A stretch of DNA of 54,602 bases from CAZQYB01 sp964582985 (GCA_964582985.1 CAZOUM010000012.1:1-54602); one strand, 5' to 3'. Positions 39,853 through 49,073 are shown, counted from the first letter of the stretch. Notes: generated by a model not told the origin, from the sequence alone. A program made the numbers and translations.

Positions 39853-41265
39853 TTATACTCTTTCCGGCACGACGAAGTGTTTGCGGTATTTTCGCGTCAG
39901 CATACGGTTTGCCTGTCTGTCGCCCACGAACTTTTCCCTGGCACCATCAAAAGTCAGCTTGCGTCCGAGCCGGTAAGAAATGTTTGCCATGTGACACAGC
40001 GCAGCCGACAAATGTCCTCCCTCGATATCGGCAGGGATGTCTTCGGGTCTTCCGGAGCGAAGGGCATTAATGAAGTTGACAAAATGCGCTTCCCCGCCGG
40101 CGCCAGCGAGGTCGGAGGGGTCGGCGCCGGCCTCGGCACCCGCGGAAGTGGGGCCGGGCTCGTTCTTTCGGCCGAAGAAGGTCTGCCAGGTATCGCCGCT
40201 GCTATTGAGGCACATCCAGCCCTTGGTACCGAAGAAGAGATTGCCGATTCTGACTCCCTTCTCGTCATTGGTGTGTCGGCACTCGTCATTGGTGTGTCGG
40301 CCGCGGACCTCGAACTGCAGGATTTTGCCGTCGGCGTATTCAAAAGCTGCGATCTGGGTGTTAGCTGTCTGCTGGTCACAGTGAGGGAAGCCGAAGTACC
40401 CACCGCTACAATTGATTTTGACGGGATGCTCGTTTTTGTTTATACCCCAACGCGCGACGTCCATCTGGTGGACGCCCTGGTTGCCGATGTCACCATTGCC
40501 CGTATTCCAGAACCAGTGCCACTTGTAATGGAAGCGATTTTCGTTAAATCGTTGATAGTCAGCCGGTCCGAGCCACAGGTCGTAATGTACGCCCGCTGGG
40601 ACAGGGCTGTCAGGGACCACCTTCCAGCCGTCACGGAGCTTGTAGCAAAGGCCCTTCGCCATATAGATTTCTCCGAGTCCGCCGTCGTGGATGAATTTCA
40701 TTGCCTGTAGGACATTTCTGCTGGAGCGGCTCTGGAAGCCAACGCAAACGATGCGATTGTATTTGCGGGTGGCTTCAATCATTTTTCGGCCTTCAAAGAT
40801 GTTGTGCGAGCAGGGTTTTTCAACGTAGACGTGCTTGCCCGCCTGGCAGGCCCATATAGTGACAAGAGCATGCCAGTGGTTAGGGGTGGCGGTAGCGACG
40901 GCGTCGATTTCCTTGTCCTCGAAGACGCGGCGAAGGTCATACTCGGTCTCGGGAGTGAAATCCTGGTTAGCAGCGACCTGCTTGACGCGTTCGGCGTAGA
41001 GTCTCTCATCGATGTCACAGAGCGTTTTAACGCGGACGTTGGGAATCTTAGCAAAGTTCTTGGCGAGGCCACCGCCGCGTCCTCTGACACCTATGACAGC
41101 CATATTTATGCGCTCACTGGCACCGCGGACACAACTTGCCGGAGCGTATGTGATTTGAGGCTTGGCACAGGAGGCCAAAGCTGAGGCGGCAACGACACCG
41201 GCCGCGGTTCGAGTGCTACGGTTCAGGAATTCACGACGCGAGATTTTTTTGGATTCGGAAGCCAT
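39853..41265 (-). CDS. Tat-exported Gfo/Idh/MocA family oxidoreductase (lipoprotein)
   Basis: A 470-residue protein starting at ATG 41263-41265. Tat motif SRREFLNRST (Arg10-Arg11) and lipobox LASC (Cys33). The NAD(P)-binding fold starts INMAVIGVRGRGGG and the family motif is VEKPCSHN. C-terminal GVHYDLWLGPA and FNENRFHYKWHWFW are shared with the protein at 47731-49020. It probably oxidises a sugar or polyol while exported with its cofactor. A 21-bp tandem duplication (40261-40302) adds RHTNDEC/K twice. It faces divergently from the 41563 gene, with a shared promoter region. Confidence 0.9.
   Translation of the reverse strand: MASESKKISRREFLNRSTRTAAGVVAASALASCAKPQITYAPASCVRGASERINMAVIGVRGRGGGLAKNFAKIPNVRVKTLCDIDERLYAERVKQVAANQDFTPETEYDLRRVFEDKEIDAVATATPNHWHALVTIWACQAGKHVYVEKPCSHNIFEGRKMIEATRKYNRIVCVGFQSRSSRNVLQAMKFIHDGGLGEIYMAKGLCYKLRDGWKVVPDSPVPAGVHYDLWLGPADYQRFNENRFHYKWHWFWNTGNGDIGNQGVHQMDVARWGINKNEHPVKINCSGGYFGFPHCDQQTANTQIAAFEYADGKILQFEVRGRHTNDECRHTNDEKGVRIGNLFFGTKGWMCLNSSGDTWQTFFGRKNEPGPTSAGAEAGADPSDLAGAGGEAHFVNFINALRSGRPEDIPADIEGGHLSAALCHMANISYRLGRKLTFDGAREKFVGDRQANRMLTRKYRKHFVVPERV
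40261..40302 (-). repeat. 21-bp in-frame tandem duplication
   Basis: CTCGTCATTGGTGTGTCGGC occurs twice in tandem, with the last base differing (A or C). It encodes the repeated heptapeptides RHTNDEC and RHTNDEK within the Gfo/Idh protein, probably a surface loop. Confidence 0.85.
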
Positions 41266-41463
41266 TTTTTTCCTCCTTAAACTGAATTACTGTAGTCAAG
41301 ATTTTTTGTCCAACAAAACAATGAAAAGCAAGAGTTTCGCACGTTAGATTCATGTCTGCCTGTTATGTTAATAGTCTCACCGTGGTTGTCAAAGATAATT
41401 TTGCGACGTTGGGAATTTGAGCTTGAAATGGAAGAAACGAGATAGTGCAGCAATAAATAAAGC

Positions 41464-41491
41464 TTGAGCACAAAAGCAAAACGGATAGAAT
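41464..41491 (+). promoter_or_regulatory. sigma70-like promoter for the plus-strand Gfo/Idh-DUF6807 genes
   Basis: TTGAGC (41464-41469) and TAGAAT (41486-41491) are 16 bases apart in the divergent intergenic region 41266-41562, about 70 bases before the ATG at 41563. Confidence 0.35.
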
Positions 41492-41562
41492 AACGACAGC
41501 GTTTTGGCAGAACCGCAGGAATCGTTGATATTCGAACGTTCATTAAGAGAAAGGATATAGCG

Positions 41563-42957
41563 ATGGTCAGAAAACAGATTTTGGCCGTTTTGGCGGTCGG
41601 TTTGGTGACTGTTTCACTTTCGTGCGCTAAAAAGGAGACTTCTGCGAAGAAGTTCACCGGGGCCAAAGGTGAAGTCAAGCTGATGACACTGGATCCGGGG
41701 CATTTCCACGCGGCACTGGTACAGAAGACAATGTATGAACAAGTGTCACCAGCCGTGCACGTATATGCTCCAAAGGGCCCGGACGTTGACGACCACGAAA
41801 AGCGGATTGAGGGATTTAATATGCGAGCGGAGGACCCCACCAGTTGGGAGCAGAAGGTATATGCCGGTAATGGTTTTTTGGAAAGGATGGTGAAAGACAG
41901 GCCGGGCAACGTGGTGGTAATTTCAGGTAACAACAGGAAAAAGGCTGAATATATTAAAGCATGTATTGGGGCCGGGTTAAATGTGCTGGCGGACAAGCCG
42001 ATGTGCATCGACGCCAACGGCTACAAGCTTTTGCAGGAAGCATTTGCACTTGCGAAAAAAAATGGGGTGCTGCTTTATGATGTTATGACGGAGCGCTCCG
42101 AAATAACAACGGTCTTGCAGAAAGAGTTAGTGCACAACAAAGATGTTTTCGGCGAACTGAAAAAAGGGAGCGTGGACGACCCTTCGGTCGTGAAGGAAAG
42201 TGTGCATCACTTTTTCAAATATGTATCGGGCAATCCGATTAAGCGGCCGGGATGGTATTTTGACACGACGCAGCAGGGTGAGGGAATCGTGGACGTGACA
42301 ACACATCTGGTGGATTTGGTGATGTGGGAAAGCTTCCACGGGGCAGCCATCAGCTATGACGACATCGAGATAAAAAGGACTAAGCGCTGGCCGACCATGA
42401 TTACGCGTCAACAGTACAAGAAAGTGACAAGGCTGGAAGACTTTCCGCCATTTTTGAAACAAAAACTAAACGACAATGGTGTACTTCCCTGCTACGCCAA
42501 CGGCGAAATAATCTTTACAGTGAGAGGTATTCATTCAAAGGCCTCTGTCAAATGGAATTTCCAGGCTCCGGAAGGTGCAGGCGATACTCATTACTCAATT
42601 ATGAAGGGCACGAAAGCAGATGTTATCATCCGGCAGGGGAAAGCGGAAAACTATCGGACCCAGTTGTACGTAAAGGCCACGGCAGGTACAACGCTGAATG
42701 AATTTTCAAGAGCAATGAGACAAGCAATCGATGAACTGGAACGCAAGTACCCAGGAATAGCTTATGACCAGGAAGGCGGTATTTGCCATGTGAGAATACC
42801 TGACAAATACCGCATCGGACACGAGGCACACTTTGGGCAGGTTACGGAAAGGTACCTGAAATACCTGGTAGAAGGGAAACTGCCGGAGTGGGAGGTCTCA
42901 AATATGAAGACGAAGTACTCTATCACCACCAAAGCACTGGAGTTGGCAAACCGGTAG
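41563..42957 (+). CDS. Gfo/Idh/MocA family oxidoreductase with putative oxidoreductase C-terminal domain
   Basis: A 464-residue protein with an N-terminal hydrophobic segment and a lipobox-like but imperfect SLSC (Cys21). The NAD-binding half contains VVISGNNRKKAEYIKACI and ADKPMC, a DKP variant of the usual EKP motif. The C-terminal half (HHFFKYVSGNPIKRPGWYFDT, GEGIVDVTTHLVDLVMWE) is the putative oxidoreductase C-terminal domain of exported Gfo/Idh proteins. It is followed 20 bases later by a DUF6807 gene, with AAGGAG before that gene's start. It probably acts on an exported sugar derivative. Confidence 0.85.
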   Translation: MVRKQILAVLAVGLVTVSLSCAKKETSAKKFTGAKGEVKLMTLDPGHFHAALVQKTMYEQVSPAVHVYAPKGPDVDDHEKRIEGFNMRAEDPTSWEQKVYAGNGFLERMVKDRPGNVVVISGNNRKKAEYIKACIGAGLNVLADKPMCIDANGYKLLQEAFALAKKNGVLLYDVMTERSEITTVLQKELVHNKDVFGELKKGSVDDPSVVKESVHHFFKYVSGNPIKRPGWYFDTTQQGEGIVDVTTHLVDLVMWESFHGAAISYDDIEIKRTKRWPTMITRQQYKKVTRLEDFPPFLKQKLNDNGVLPCYANGEIIFTVRGIHSKASVKWNFQAPEGAGDTHYSIMKGTKADVIIRQGKAENYRTQLYVKATAGTTLNEFSRAMRQAIDELERKYPGIAYDQEGGICHVRIPDKYRIGHEAHFGQVTERYLKYLVEGKLPEWEVSNMKTKYSITTKALELANR

Positions 42958-42977
42958 GATAAGGAGAAGTATCAATA

Positions 42978-43928
42978 ATGAAACATAGTATTATCAGCTT
43001 GATTGTCGGGCTGCTGGTGTTTGCAGGAGGCTGCCAGGTAGGACCACGAGTAAAGTTCGTGAGAGGCGATGACAAGATTGACGTGATGATTGGGGGAGAA
43101 CACTTTACGAGTTACCGTTACGAAGACACTCTAACCAAACCAGTTTTGTATCCGGTGAATACACCTTCGGGAATTGTGGTCAATCGCAGCTATCCGCTGG
43201 CGAAGGTGGAGGGCGAAAGCGATGACCATCCACATCATGCAGGCATTTTCTTTGCCTGCGACAAGGTCAACGGCAACGGCTTCTGGAACAACACCACTTG
43301 GTCACCGCATATCAAACACGTTAAAGTGACCAAGATGAAAGGCGGAGCCAGCAAGGGCAAGCTGTCGACGGTAATGCACTGGGTGGGCAAGAGCGGCAAA
43401 ACACTGTTGGAAGAAAAAAGGAAGATGGTATTTATCGCCGGTGAGAATGAATATGTTATTGACTTCGACATTAACCTTACGGCTCAGGATGAAAAAGTCG
43501 TTTTCGAAGATACGAAGGAAGGTATGTTCGCGATTCGAGTTGCGGACTGGTTGAGAGAAAAAGGCGGGACCGGCAGGTACTTAAGCTCGAACGGGGATGA
43601 GACAGAGGAAAATGTATGGGGCAAACGTGCGCGATGGGTCCGCTTACAGGGTGAAAAAGATAGTAAGACAATCGGCATTGCTATTGTTAACCATTCAAGG
43701 AGTGTGAACTACCCTACTTATTGGCATGCGCGGCGTTACGGTTTGTTTTCAGCCAATCCGTTGGGACAATATGATTTCGAAAGGAAACGAAATCCAAAAA
43801 GCGCAAAGCCGCTCAATTTCACACTTGAACCGGGTGAGACGGCCGAGTTTGGGTTCCGCATGGTCGTTTACGAGGGAGCAAGGTCCAAGGACGAACTTGA
43901 GGAGCACTTCAGGATATTCACAAAATAG
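42978..43928 (+). CDS. DUF6807 family lipoprotein (paralogue 1)
   Basis: A 316-residue protein with lipobox AGGC (Cys19). The DUF6807 (also called PmoA family) core contains IDVMIGGEHFTSYRY, TPSGIVVNRSYPL and DDHPHHAGIFFACD (residues 82-95), whose clustered His and Asp could bind metal. Near the end it has YPTYWHARRYGLFSANPLGQ. The family is found in sugar clusters of Planctomycetes and Bacteroidetes with Gfo/Idh and TIM-barrel genes; its chemistry is not established. It is in an operon with the Gfo/Idh gene at 41563. Confidence 0.85.
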   Translation: MKHSIISLIVGLLVFAGGCQVGPRVKFVRGDDKIDVMIGGEHFTSYRYEDTLTKPVLYPVNTPSGIVVNRSYPLAKVEGESDDHPHHAGIFFACDKVNGNGFWNNTTWSPHIKHVKVTKMKGGASKGKLSTVMHWVGKSGKTLLEEKRKMVFIAGENEYVIDFDINLTAQDEKVVFEDTKEGMFAIRVADWLREKGGTGRYLSSNGDETEENVWGKRARWVRLQGEKDSKTIGIAIVNHSRSVNYPTYWHARRYGLFSANPLGQYDFERKRNPKSAKPLNFTLEPGETAEFGFRMVVYEGARSKDELEEHFRIFTK

Positions 43929-44022
43929 CCGTAGGGAGTCTTAATACTGTACGGCGGGTCTTTGCTTTAATATCTCGAGGTCGTCAGGCGTTTGAGGCCT
44001 CATATCGGGCTTTTGCCATTTT

Positions 44023-44040
44023 CCTCTCGACTTAGAGAGG
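44023..44040 (+). terminator. possible small hairpin between DUF6807 genes
   Basis: CCTCTC-GACTTA-GAGAGG forms a 6-bp stem in the 264-base gap between the first two DUF6807 genes. It lacks a proper T-run, so termination is doubtful. Confidence 0.25.
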
Positions 44041-44192
44041 CCCTTCTGATACTATGCCTCAACCTTAGACCCCGAATCGAACAGAGACCAGTTACTTTGT
44101 TCGGGCAGGAACAGGATTTTTAATCAGGCGAATGCGATAGTGGCGTAGAGTGCGTGGCTCTACAGAAAATAAAGAAAGGGGAAAGTTGTATC

Positions 44193-45227
44193 ATGAAAAA
44201 GGGCATATTTGTAGTGGCAGTGCTAACGCTGGCGGTAATGGTGTTAGCGGCGCCGACGAAGCCAAAGGTGGAGCTCGTAAAAGGCGCCAACAAGGTGGAT
44301 GTAATGATTGGCGGGAAGTTGTTCACAAGCTATGTTTATGGAGATGAGCTGCCCAAGCCTGTATTGGTTCCGGTGAGGACGCCTTCGGGTATTGAAGTGA
44401 CACGCAGGCACCCGCTGGTGAAGCTGCGAGGCGGAACTGACGACCATCTGCATCACGTAGGTATTTTCTTCTCGGTCGATGGCGTCAACGGCACGAAATT
44501 CTGGAACAATGTCGAACCGCCGCCCCAGATCAAGCACGTAAGAACAGCAAGAACGGCGAGCGGAACCGGTAAGGGGACGCTTTCAACCGTTAGCCACTGG
44601 ATAGACAAAAAGGGCAAGGTGGTGCTGGAAGAAAAGAGGAGTATGGCCTTTCTGGCCGGCGAGCATGAGGATGAATACGCCATTGATTTCTCAATGGCCC
44701 TGACGGCCCAGGACAGCAAGGTGGTATTTGAGGATATCGAGGAAGGTATGTTCGCGATTCGGTTAGCCGACTGTCTGAGAGAGGAAGGCTCAGGCGTCCT
44801 GCCGAGACTCGGGGCACCGCTGCCGAAAGAATCTATTTCCGGAACCGGCAGGTACTTCAGCTCCAACGGTGATGAGACGGCGGATAATGTGTGGGGCAAG
44901 CGCGCCCGATGGGTTGCTCTGCAAGGAGTAAAACAAGGAAAAGTGGTTGGCGTTGCTATTCTCAATCATCCGGAGAGCATAAACTATCCGACCTATTGGC
45001 ATGCGAGGGATTACGGTTTGTTCTCAGCCAATCCTCTGGGACAGGGCGATTTTCAAAGACAGAGCAAATATAAGAAGAACCGCGTGATTCCGCTTCGGCT
45101 CACGCTCGAGCCGGGCCAAACGGTGCATTTTAGGTTTCTTGTGATTATCTACGAGGGCATAAGGACGCAAGAGCAAATAGAGCAGCGGTTTAAGGAGTTC
45201 GTGAGATTGCGCCGCCGACGCCGTTAA
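44193..45227 (+). CDS. DUF6807 family exported protein (paralogue 2)
   Basis: The start at ATG 44193 follows AGGGGA; upstream in-frame codons give no signal. The 344-residue product has a Sec signal peptide (about residues 1-20, ending LAA) and the DUF6807 motifs DVMIGGKLFTSYVY, TPSGIEVTRRHPL and DDHLHHVGIFFSVD (83-96). It is clearly a tandem duplicate of the gene at 42978. It has a 17-residue insertion (DNA 44790-44840) that the upstream paralogue lacks. It lacks the lipobox cysteine of paralogue 1, so it may be soluble in the periplasm. Confidence 0.85.
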   Translation: MKKGIFVVAVLTLAVMVLAAPTKPKVELVKGANKVDVMIGGKLFTSYVYGDELPKPVLVPVRTPSGIEVTRRHPLVKLRGGTDDHLHHVGIFFSVDGVNGTKFWNNVEPPPQIKHVRTARTASGTGKGTLSTVSHWIDKKGKVVLEEKRSMAFLAGEHEDEYAIDFSMALTAQDSKVVFEDIEEGMFAIRLADCLREEGSGVLPRLGAPLPKESISGTGRYFSSNGDETADNVWGKRARWVALQGVKQGKVVGVAILNHPESINYPTYWHARDYGLFSANPLGQGDFQRQSKYKKNRVIPLRLTLEPGQTVHFRFLVIIYEGIRTQEQIEQRFKEFVRLRRRRR

Positions 45228-45435
45228 CGCATAAGTATCCCAGTGAACCGCAGAAGTTATCGTTCTAAGACCTTGTAAATGAAAGTCTTATAACACCGCA
45301 GCAACGGCAGAAAGCCTAATTCTGCGCGGTTGCGCGGCAAACTTCTGGACTCGGTCAAAGGCCTCAAGTATAATGAGTGGCTCGTCGTTTGGTTAGTGTA
45401 GAAGAATCAGGTCAATGTATTTGAAAGGAGAAAGA

Positions 45436-46449
45436 ATGCTGTCAAAAAATGCCAAGGCGAAGACGACTATTTTGGTCGCGCTGGCCGCTTGTTTGTTGTG
45501 GGGTGGCTGCAAGAAAGTAGAAGAACAAAAAGCAGGTCCGGTGGTTAGTTTCAAACATCAGCCCAGCAAGTTAGAAGTCAGCATCGGCGGTAAGCCTTTT
45601 GCAACTTACGTTCACTATAACAGCAAGATTCCGCGGCCCTATTTTGCTCACGTCAAAACACCATCAGGGATTCAGGCGACTCGTCACCATCCTCCGCGTG
45701 AAGGCAAGGACTCAATGGACCATGACTTATTGCATCCGGGCATGTGGCTGACGTTCGCCGGTATCAATGGCAACGACTACTGGCGACTGAGGAAGAAAAC
45801 CGAGCATGAGATGTTTGTGGAGGACCCGGAAGGCGGCCCGGGGCGGGGAACCTTTGCCGTCAGAAACTTTTATCTTGACTCACTTGAGTCAGGAGGTAAC
45901 AGAGTCGCGCACGAAATCTGCCGTTATACGATTCTTGTGCGTCCGAGCTACTATCTGGTCATCTACGACAGTACAATTTCATCCGACAAGAACGACCTTG
46001 TTTTCGGCGATGACCAGGAGTATGGTTTGGGCATACGCGTGGCAAGTCCAATTGAGAAACAGCACGGTGGACAAGTTCTTAACGCCGAGGGGCTTACGGG
46101 CTTGGAGAAGAAGGCGGGGGGTAGCCCGGATAACGTGTACGGCAAGGCGTCTGACTGGTGTGACTACAGCGGCGTGATTGAAGATACTTTAATCGGTATG
46201 ACCGTGATGCCGGACCCGAAGAATTTCCGCCGAAGCTGGTATCATGTTCGCGACTCGGGTCTTATTGCGGCTAATCCCTTTGGCCGTAAAGGTGTGGCCG
46301 GCGGGGAACGCAGCGAAGTTACAGTCAAAAAGGGTGAAAAGTTCCACCTCGGTTATGGTGTTGCGATTTATTCGGCACCGAAGGGCACCAAAATTGACCG
46401 TGACGCGATGTACAAAGACTATTTGAACGAAATCAAGAAAGGCCCGTAG
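45436..46449 (+). CDS. DUF6807 family lipoprotein (paralogue 3, divergent)
   Basis: The start at ATG 45436 has AAGGAG at 45425-45430. The 337-residue product has lipobox GGC (Cys25). It keeps KLEVSIGGKPFATYV and TPSGIQATRHHPP but has DHDLLHPGMW (95-104) in place of the DDHxHHxGIFF motif of the other two, and shares YHVRDSGLIAANPFG at the end. It is therefore a more diverged family member, perhaps with another substrate. The following Gfo/Idh gene starts directly after its stop, so they are coupled. Confidence 0.82.
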   Translation: MLSKNAKAKTTILVALAACLLWGGCKKVEEQKAGPVVSFKHQPSKLEVSIGGKPFATYVHYNSKIPRPYFAHVKTPSGIQATRHHPPREGKDSMDHDLLHPGMWLTFAGINGNDYWRLRKKTEHEMFVEDPEGGPGRGTFAVRNFYLDSLESGGNRVAHEICRYTILVRPSYYLVIYDSTISSDKNDLVFGDDQEYGLGIRVASPIEKQHGGQVLNAEGLTGLEKKAGGSPDNVYGKASDWCDYSGVIEDTLIGMTVMPDPKNFRRSWYHVRDSGLIAANPFGRKGVAGGERSEVTVKKGEKFHLGYGVAIYSAPKGTKIDRDAMYKDYLNEIKKGP

Positions 46450-47682
46450 GTGCAAAGGCACAAGCAAAGCGAAACCGATAAGTCTGTTAAGACATTCACG
46501 CGCCGGGATTTTGTCAAAGGCTCTATGGCCGCGACCGTTGCGATGGCTTTTCCGGCATCTGTGTCTGCTAAATCCCGCAAGTATCGAGTTGCGGTAATCG
46601 GCAGGACCGGCCGGGGCGACTATGGGCACGACCTTGACGAGGTCTGGAACGACATCGAACAGGCCCAGGTTGTGGCTGTGGCTGACGAAGACGCCAAGGG
46701 CCGTGCCAAGGCAGCGAAAAGGCTAAAGGTCGAAAAGGCGTACGCCGACTATCGCGAGATGCTCGAGAAGGAGCATCCGGACATAGTCAGCGTCGCGCCT
46801 CGCTGGACAGACTGTCACCGGGATATGGTGCTTGCCTGTGCTGAAGCTGGGGCGCACGTGTTTCTCGAAAAGCCAATGTGCCGAACGCTGCGCGAGGCCG
46901 ATGAAATGATAACGGCTTTTGAAAGGAAGAATCTCAAGCTGGCAATTGCTCACCAAAGGCGTTACAGCCCGACGATGCAGCGCATACAGGAAATCATCGC
47001 AGACGGTAAGCTCGGTGACTTGCTGGAGCTTCGCGGGCGCGGCAAAGAGGACAAGCGCGGCGCCGGGTTCGACCTTATGTGCCTCGGCACGCACACAATG
47101 GACCTGATGCGGCTGGTTGCCGGTGACCCGTTGTGGTGTTTTGCCGAGGTGCGACAAAAGAAAAACCTGGTCACCAGGAAAGACGTGCTTAAAGGCAGGG
47201 AAGGCTACGGCCCGGTGGCCGGTGACGAGATAAATGCGACGTACCGCTTCGGCGGACTTACTATGGGGTACTTTTGCTCGCATCGAGCGCGGCACGGAAT
47301 CGGTGAGCGGTGGGGGTTGCAACTTTACGGCAGCAAAGGCATAATTACGATAGGTCAGGGCGGCAAAAAACCGAGGACCTCGTGGTTTATCGACGACCCT
47401 ACGTGGCAACCGGGAAGAAGCAAGGCCCGGTGGCAGCAGATAACCAGTGCAGGACCGGGAAAACCCGAGCCCATCAAGGATGTCGAAAGCAGCCATCGGG
47501 GCAACCGCCTGATTGCGCTGGACCTGATACGGGCAATTGAAACTGACACCCAGCCCAAAGGCAGTATGTATGATGGTCGGGCGGCACTGGAGATGATAAT
47601 GGCTGTGTACGAATCACACCGCGTTAAAGGGCCTGTGACGCTGCCGCTGAAGAATCGTGACCATCCTCTGGGCCTATTGTAA
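46450..47682 (+). CDS. Tat-exported Gfo/Idh/MocA family oxidoreductase
   Basis: The GTG at 46450 directly follows the stop of the DUF6807 gene. The 410-residue product has Tat motif TRRDFVKGSM (Arg18-Arg19) and a Sec-like cleavage near VSA. The fold starts RVAVIGRTGRGDYG and the family motif is FLEKPMCRTL. LCLGTHTMDLMRLVAGDP corresponds to the catalytic His region. It probably uses NAD(P) bound before export. It differs from the other three Gfo/Idh proteins here, so the cluster holds non-redundant activities. Confidence 0.88.
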   Translation: MQRHKQSETDKSVKTFTRRDFVKGSMAATVAMAFPASVSAKSRKYRVAVIGRTGRGDYGHDLDEVWNDIEQAQVVAVADEDAKGRAKAAKRLKVEKAYADYREMLEKEHPDIVSVAPRWTDCHRDMVLACAEAGAHVFLEKPMCRTLREADEMITAFERKNLKLAIAHQRRYSPTMQRIQEIIADGKLGDLLELRGRGKEDKRGAGFDLMCLGTHTMDLMRLVAGDPLWCFAEVRQKKNLVTRKDVLKGREGYGPVAGDEINATYRFGGLTMGYFCSHRARHGIGERWGLQLYGSKGIITIGQGGKKPRTSWFIDDPTWQPGRSKARWQQITSAGPGKPEPIKDVESSHRGNRLIALDLIRAIETDTQPKGSMYDGRAALEMIMAVYESHRVKGPVTLPLKNRDHPLGLL

Positions 47683-47730
47683 CAGGGTTGGTGAATTGAA
47701 CTGAATTAATGTTATTCTAGGAGATTAACG

Positions 47731-49020
47731 ATGAAACGTATTTCACGCAGAACTTTCATGAAGCGCTCGGTGGTTGTTGGCGCCGCGGCCATTGCGACGA
47801 GGCCCTTTGCCCGTGTTCTGGGAGCAAACAATGATATTCGCGCAGCCGTAGTTGGTTTCAAAAGCAGGGGCGGTGGCCATATCAAAAACTTCAACAAACC
47901 CGGGAGAGGCTCTCGTGTCGTGGCGCTTTGCGACATTGACGAAAAAGTCTTGAACGAAGAGGTAGAGGATCTTAAGAAAAAAGGCCAGGACGTTGCCTCC
48001 TACATCGACTTCAGGAAGATGATGAACGACAAGAGCATTGACATTGTTTCCATCGCAACGCCGGAACATCAGCACGTACCGGTTGGCGCCTGGGCGATGA
48101 TTGCAGGCAAGGATATTTACATCGAGAAGCCGATGACCCACACAGTGGCTGAGGGCCGCTATATGGTTAATCTGGCCAAGAAGTATAAGCGAATCGTTCA
48201 GCATGGTACACAGAATCGAAGCAAGGAAGGCGTTCAGGAAGGTATCGCGTTCATTAAATCCGGCCAACTCGGCAAATGCAGAGTTGCCAAGGCCATCAAC
48301 TGTCAGCGTCGGGGCAAGATTGGCCACAAGCCCGACATACCGACGCCGCCGCATGTCCATTATGACTTGTGGCTGGGACCGGCCCCGAAGCGGTCCTTCA
48401 ACGAGAACCGATACCATTACAAATGGCACTGGTGGTGGGATTATGGGTCAGGCGATTGCGGCAACGACGGCAGTCACCAGATTGACATTGCAAGATGGGG
48501 CCTTGGCGTTAATCTGCCCAAGGCTGTTACATGCAGCGGCGGACAACTGTGGTATGATGACGACCATGAGACACCTGACACCCAGATGGCAACCTTCGAA
48601 TATGACGAAGGTCATGTAATATATGAAATGCGTCTTTGGACCCCGTACAAACAGGAGGGCCACGACAACGGGAATATCTTCTACTGTGATAATGGCTGGG
48701 TGTCAATCGGGCGCGGGGGCTGGAAAGCATACTCGCGGAAAGGCAAAGAGGTTGCCGGCGGCGGCAAAGGCAGTGGGAATAACTTCGACGTTTTCCTTAA
48801 AGCCGTTCGCAGCAGGAAAAACAGCGACCTTACCGCCGATGTTGTCGAGGCTCATTACACCTCGCTGCTTTGCCACAGTGTAAACGTCGCGATGCGCGTA
48901 GGCAAGAGACTCGTATTTGACCCCAGGACTGAAATGTTTATCGGCGACGGTTCGGTGCAAGCCAACAAGCTCAGGACCAAAAAGTACAGGAGAGGCTTTA
49001 GACTGCCGGAATGGCCGTAA
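47731..49020 (+). CDS. Tat-exported Gfo/Idh/MocA family oxidoreductase
   Basis: A 429-residue protein; AGGAG about 8 bases before ATG 47731. Tat motif SRRTFMKRS (Arg6-Arg7), cleavage probably after PFA. The fold begins IRAAVVGFKSRGGG, the family motif is IEKPMTHTV. GVH-like HVHYDLWLGPA, RYHYKWHWWWDYG and GSHQIDIARWG match the minus-strand protein at 39853, so the two belong to one subfamily. A hairpin terminator follows at 49074. Confidence 0.9.
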   Translation: MKRISRRTFMKRSVVVGAAAIATRPFARVLGANNDIRAAVVGFKSRGGGHIKNFNKPGRGSRVVALCDIDEKVLNEEVEDLKKKGQDVASYIDFRKMMNDKSIDIVSIATPEHQHVPVGAWAMIAGKDIYIEKPMTHTVAEGRYMVNLAKKYKRIVQHGTQNRSKEGVQEGIAFIKSGQLGKCRVAKAINCQRRGKIGHKPDIPTPPHVHYDLWLGPAPKRSFNENRYHYKWHWWWDYGSGDCGNDGSHQIDIARWGLGVNLPKAVTCSGGQLWYDDDHETPDTQMATFEYDEGHVIYEMRLWTPYKQEGHDNGNIFYCDNGWVSIGRGGWKAYSRKGKEVAGGGKGSGNNFDVFLKAVRSRKNSDLTADVVEAHYTSLLCHSVNVAMRVGKRLVFDPRTEMFIGDGSVQANKLRTKKYRRGFRLPEWP

Positions 49021-49073
49021 TAAGCCATGCAAAGCCCTCGCTTTGTTGCGAATAGATGCTTGACATGAAAAGA

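Noticed and set aside
40261..40302. short tandem repeat considered as a CRISPR-like array
   Set aside because: Only two direct copies with no spacers, and they lie in frame within a gene.
39877..40710. 277-residue open frame on the plus strand
   Set aside because: It lies wholly opposite the Gfo/Idh gene at 39853-41265, which has clear family motifs and a Tat signal. The antisense translation has no recognisable domain.
41500..41540. sigma54-type promoter (TGGCA...GCAG word near 41511)
   Set aside because: Spacing and the -12 GC do not match the -24/-12 consensus; a sigma70-like site nearby is a better candidate.
43929..44192. possible tRNA or structured RNA between DUF6807 genes
   Set aside because: Only a small hairpin was found; no cloverleaf, anticodon arm or T-loop could be drawn.
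46723..47496. 257-residue minus-strand frame
   Set aside because: It is antisense to a clear Gfo/Idh gene with no domain of its own.
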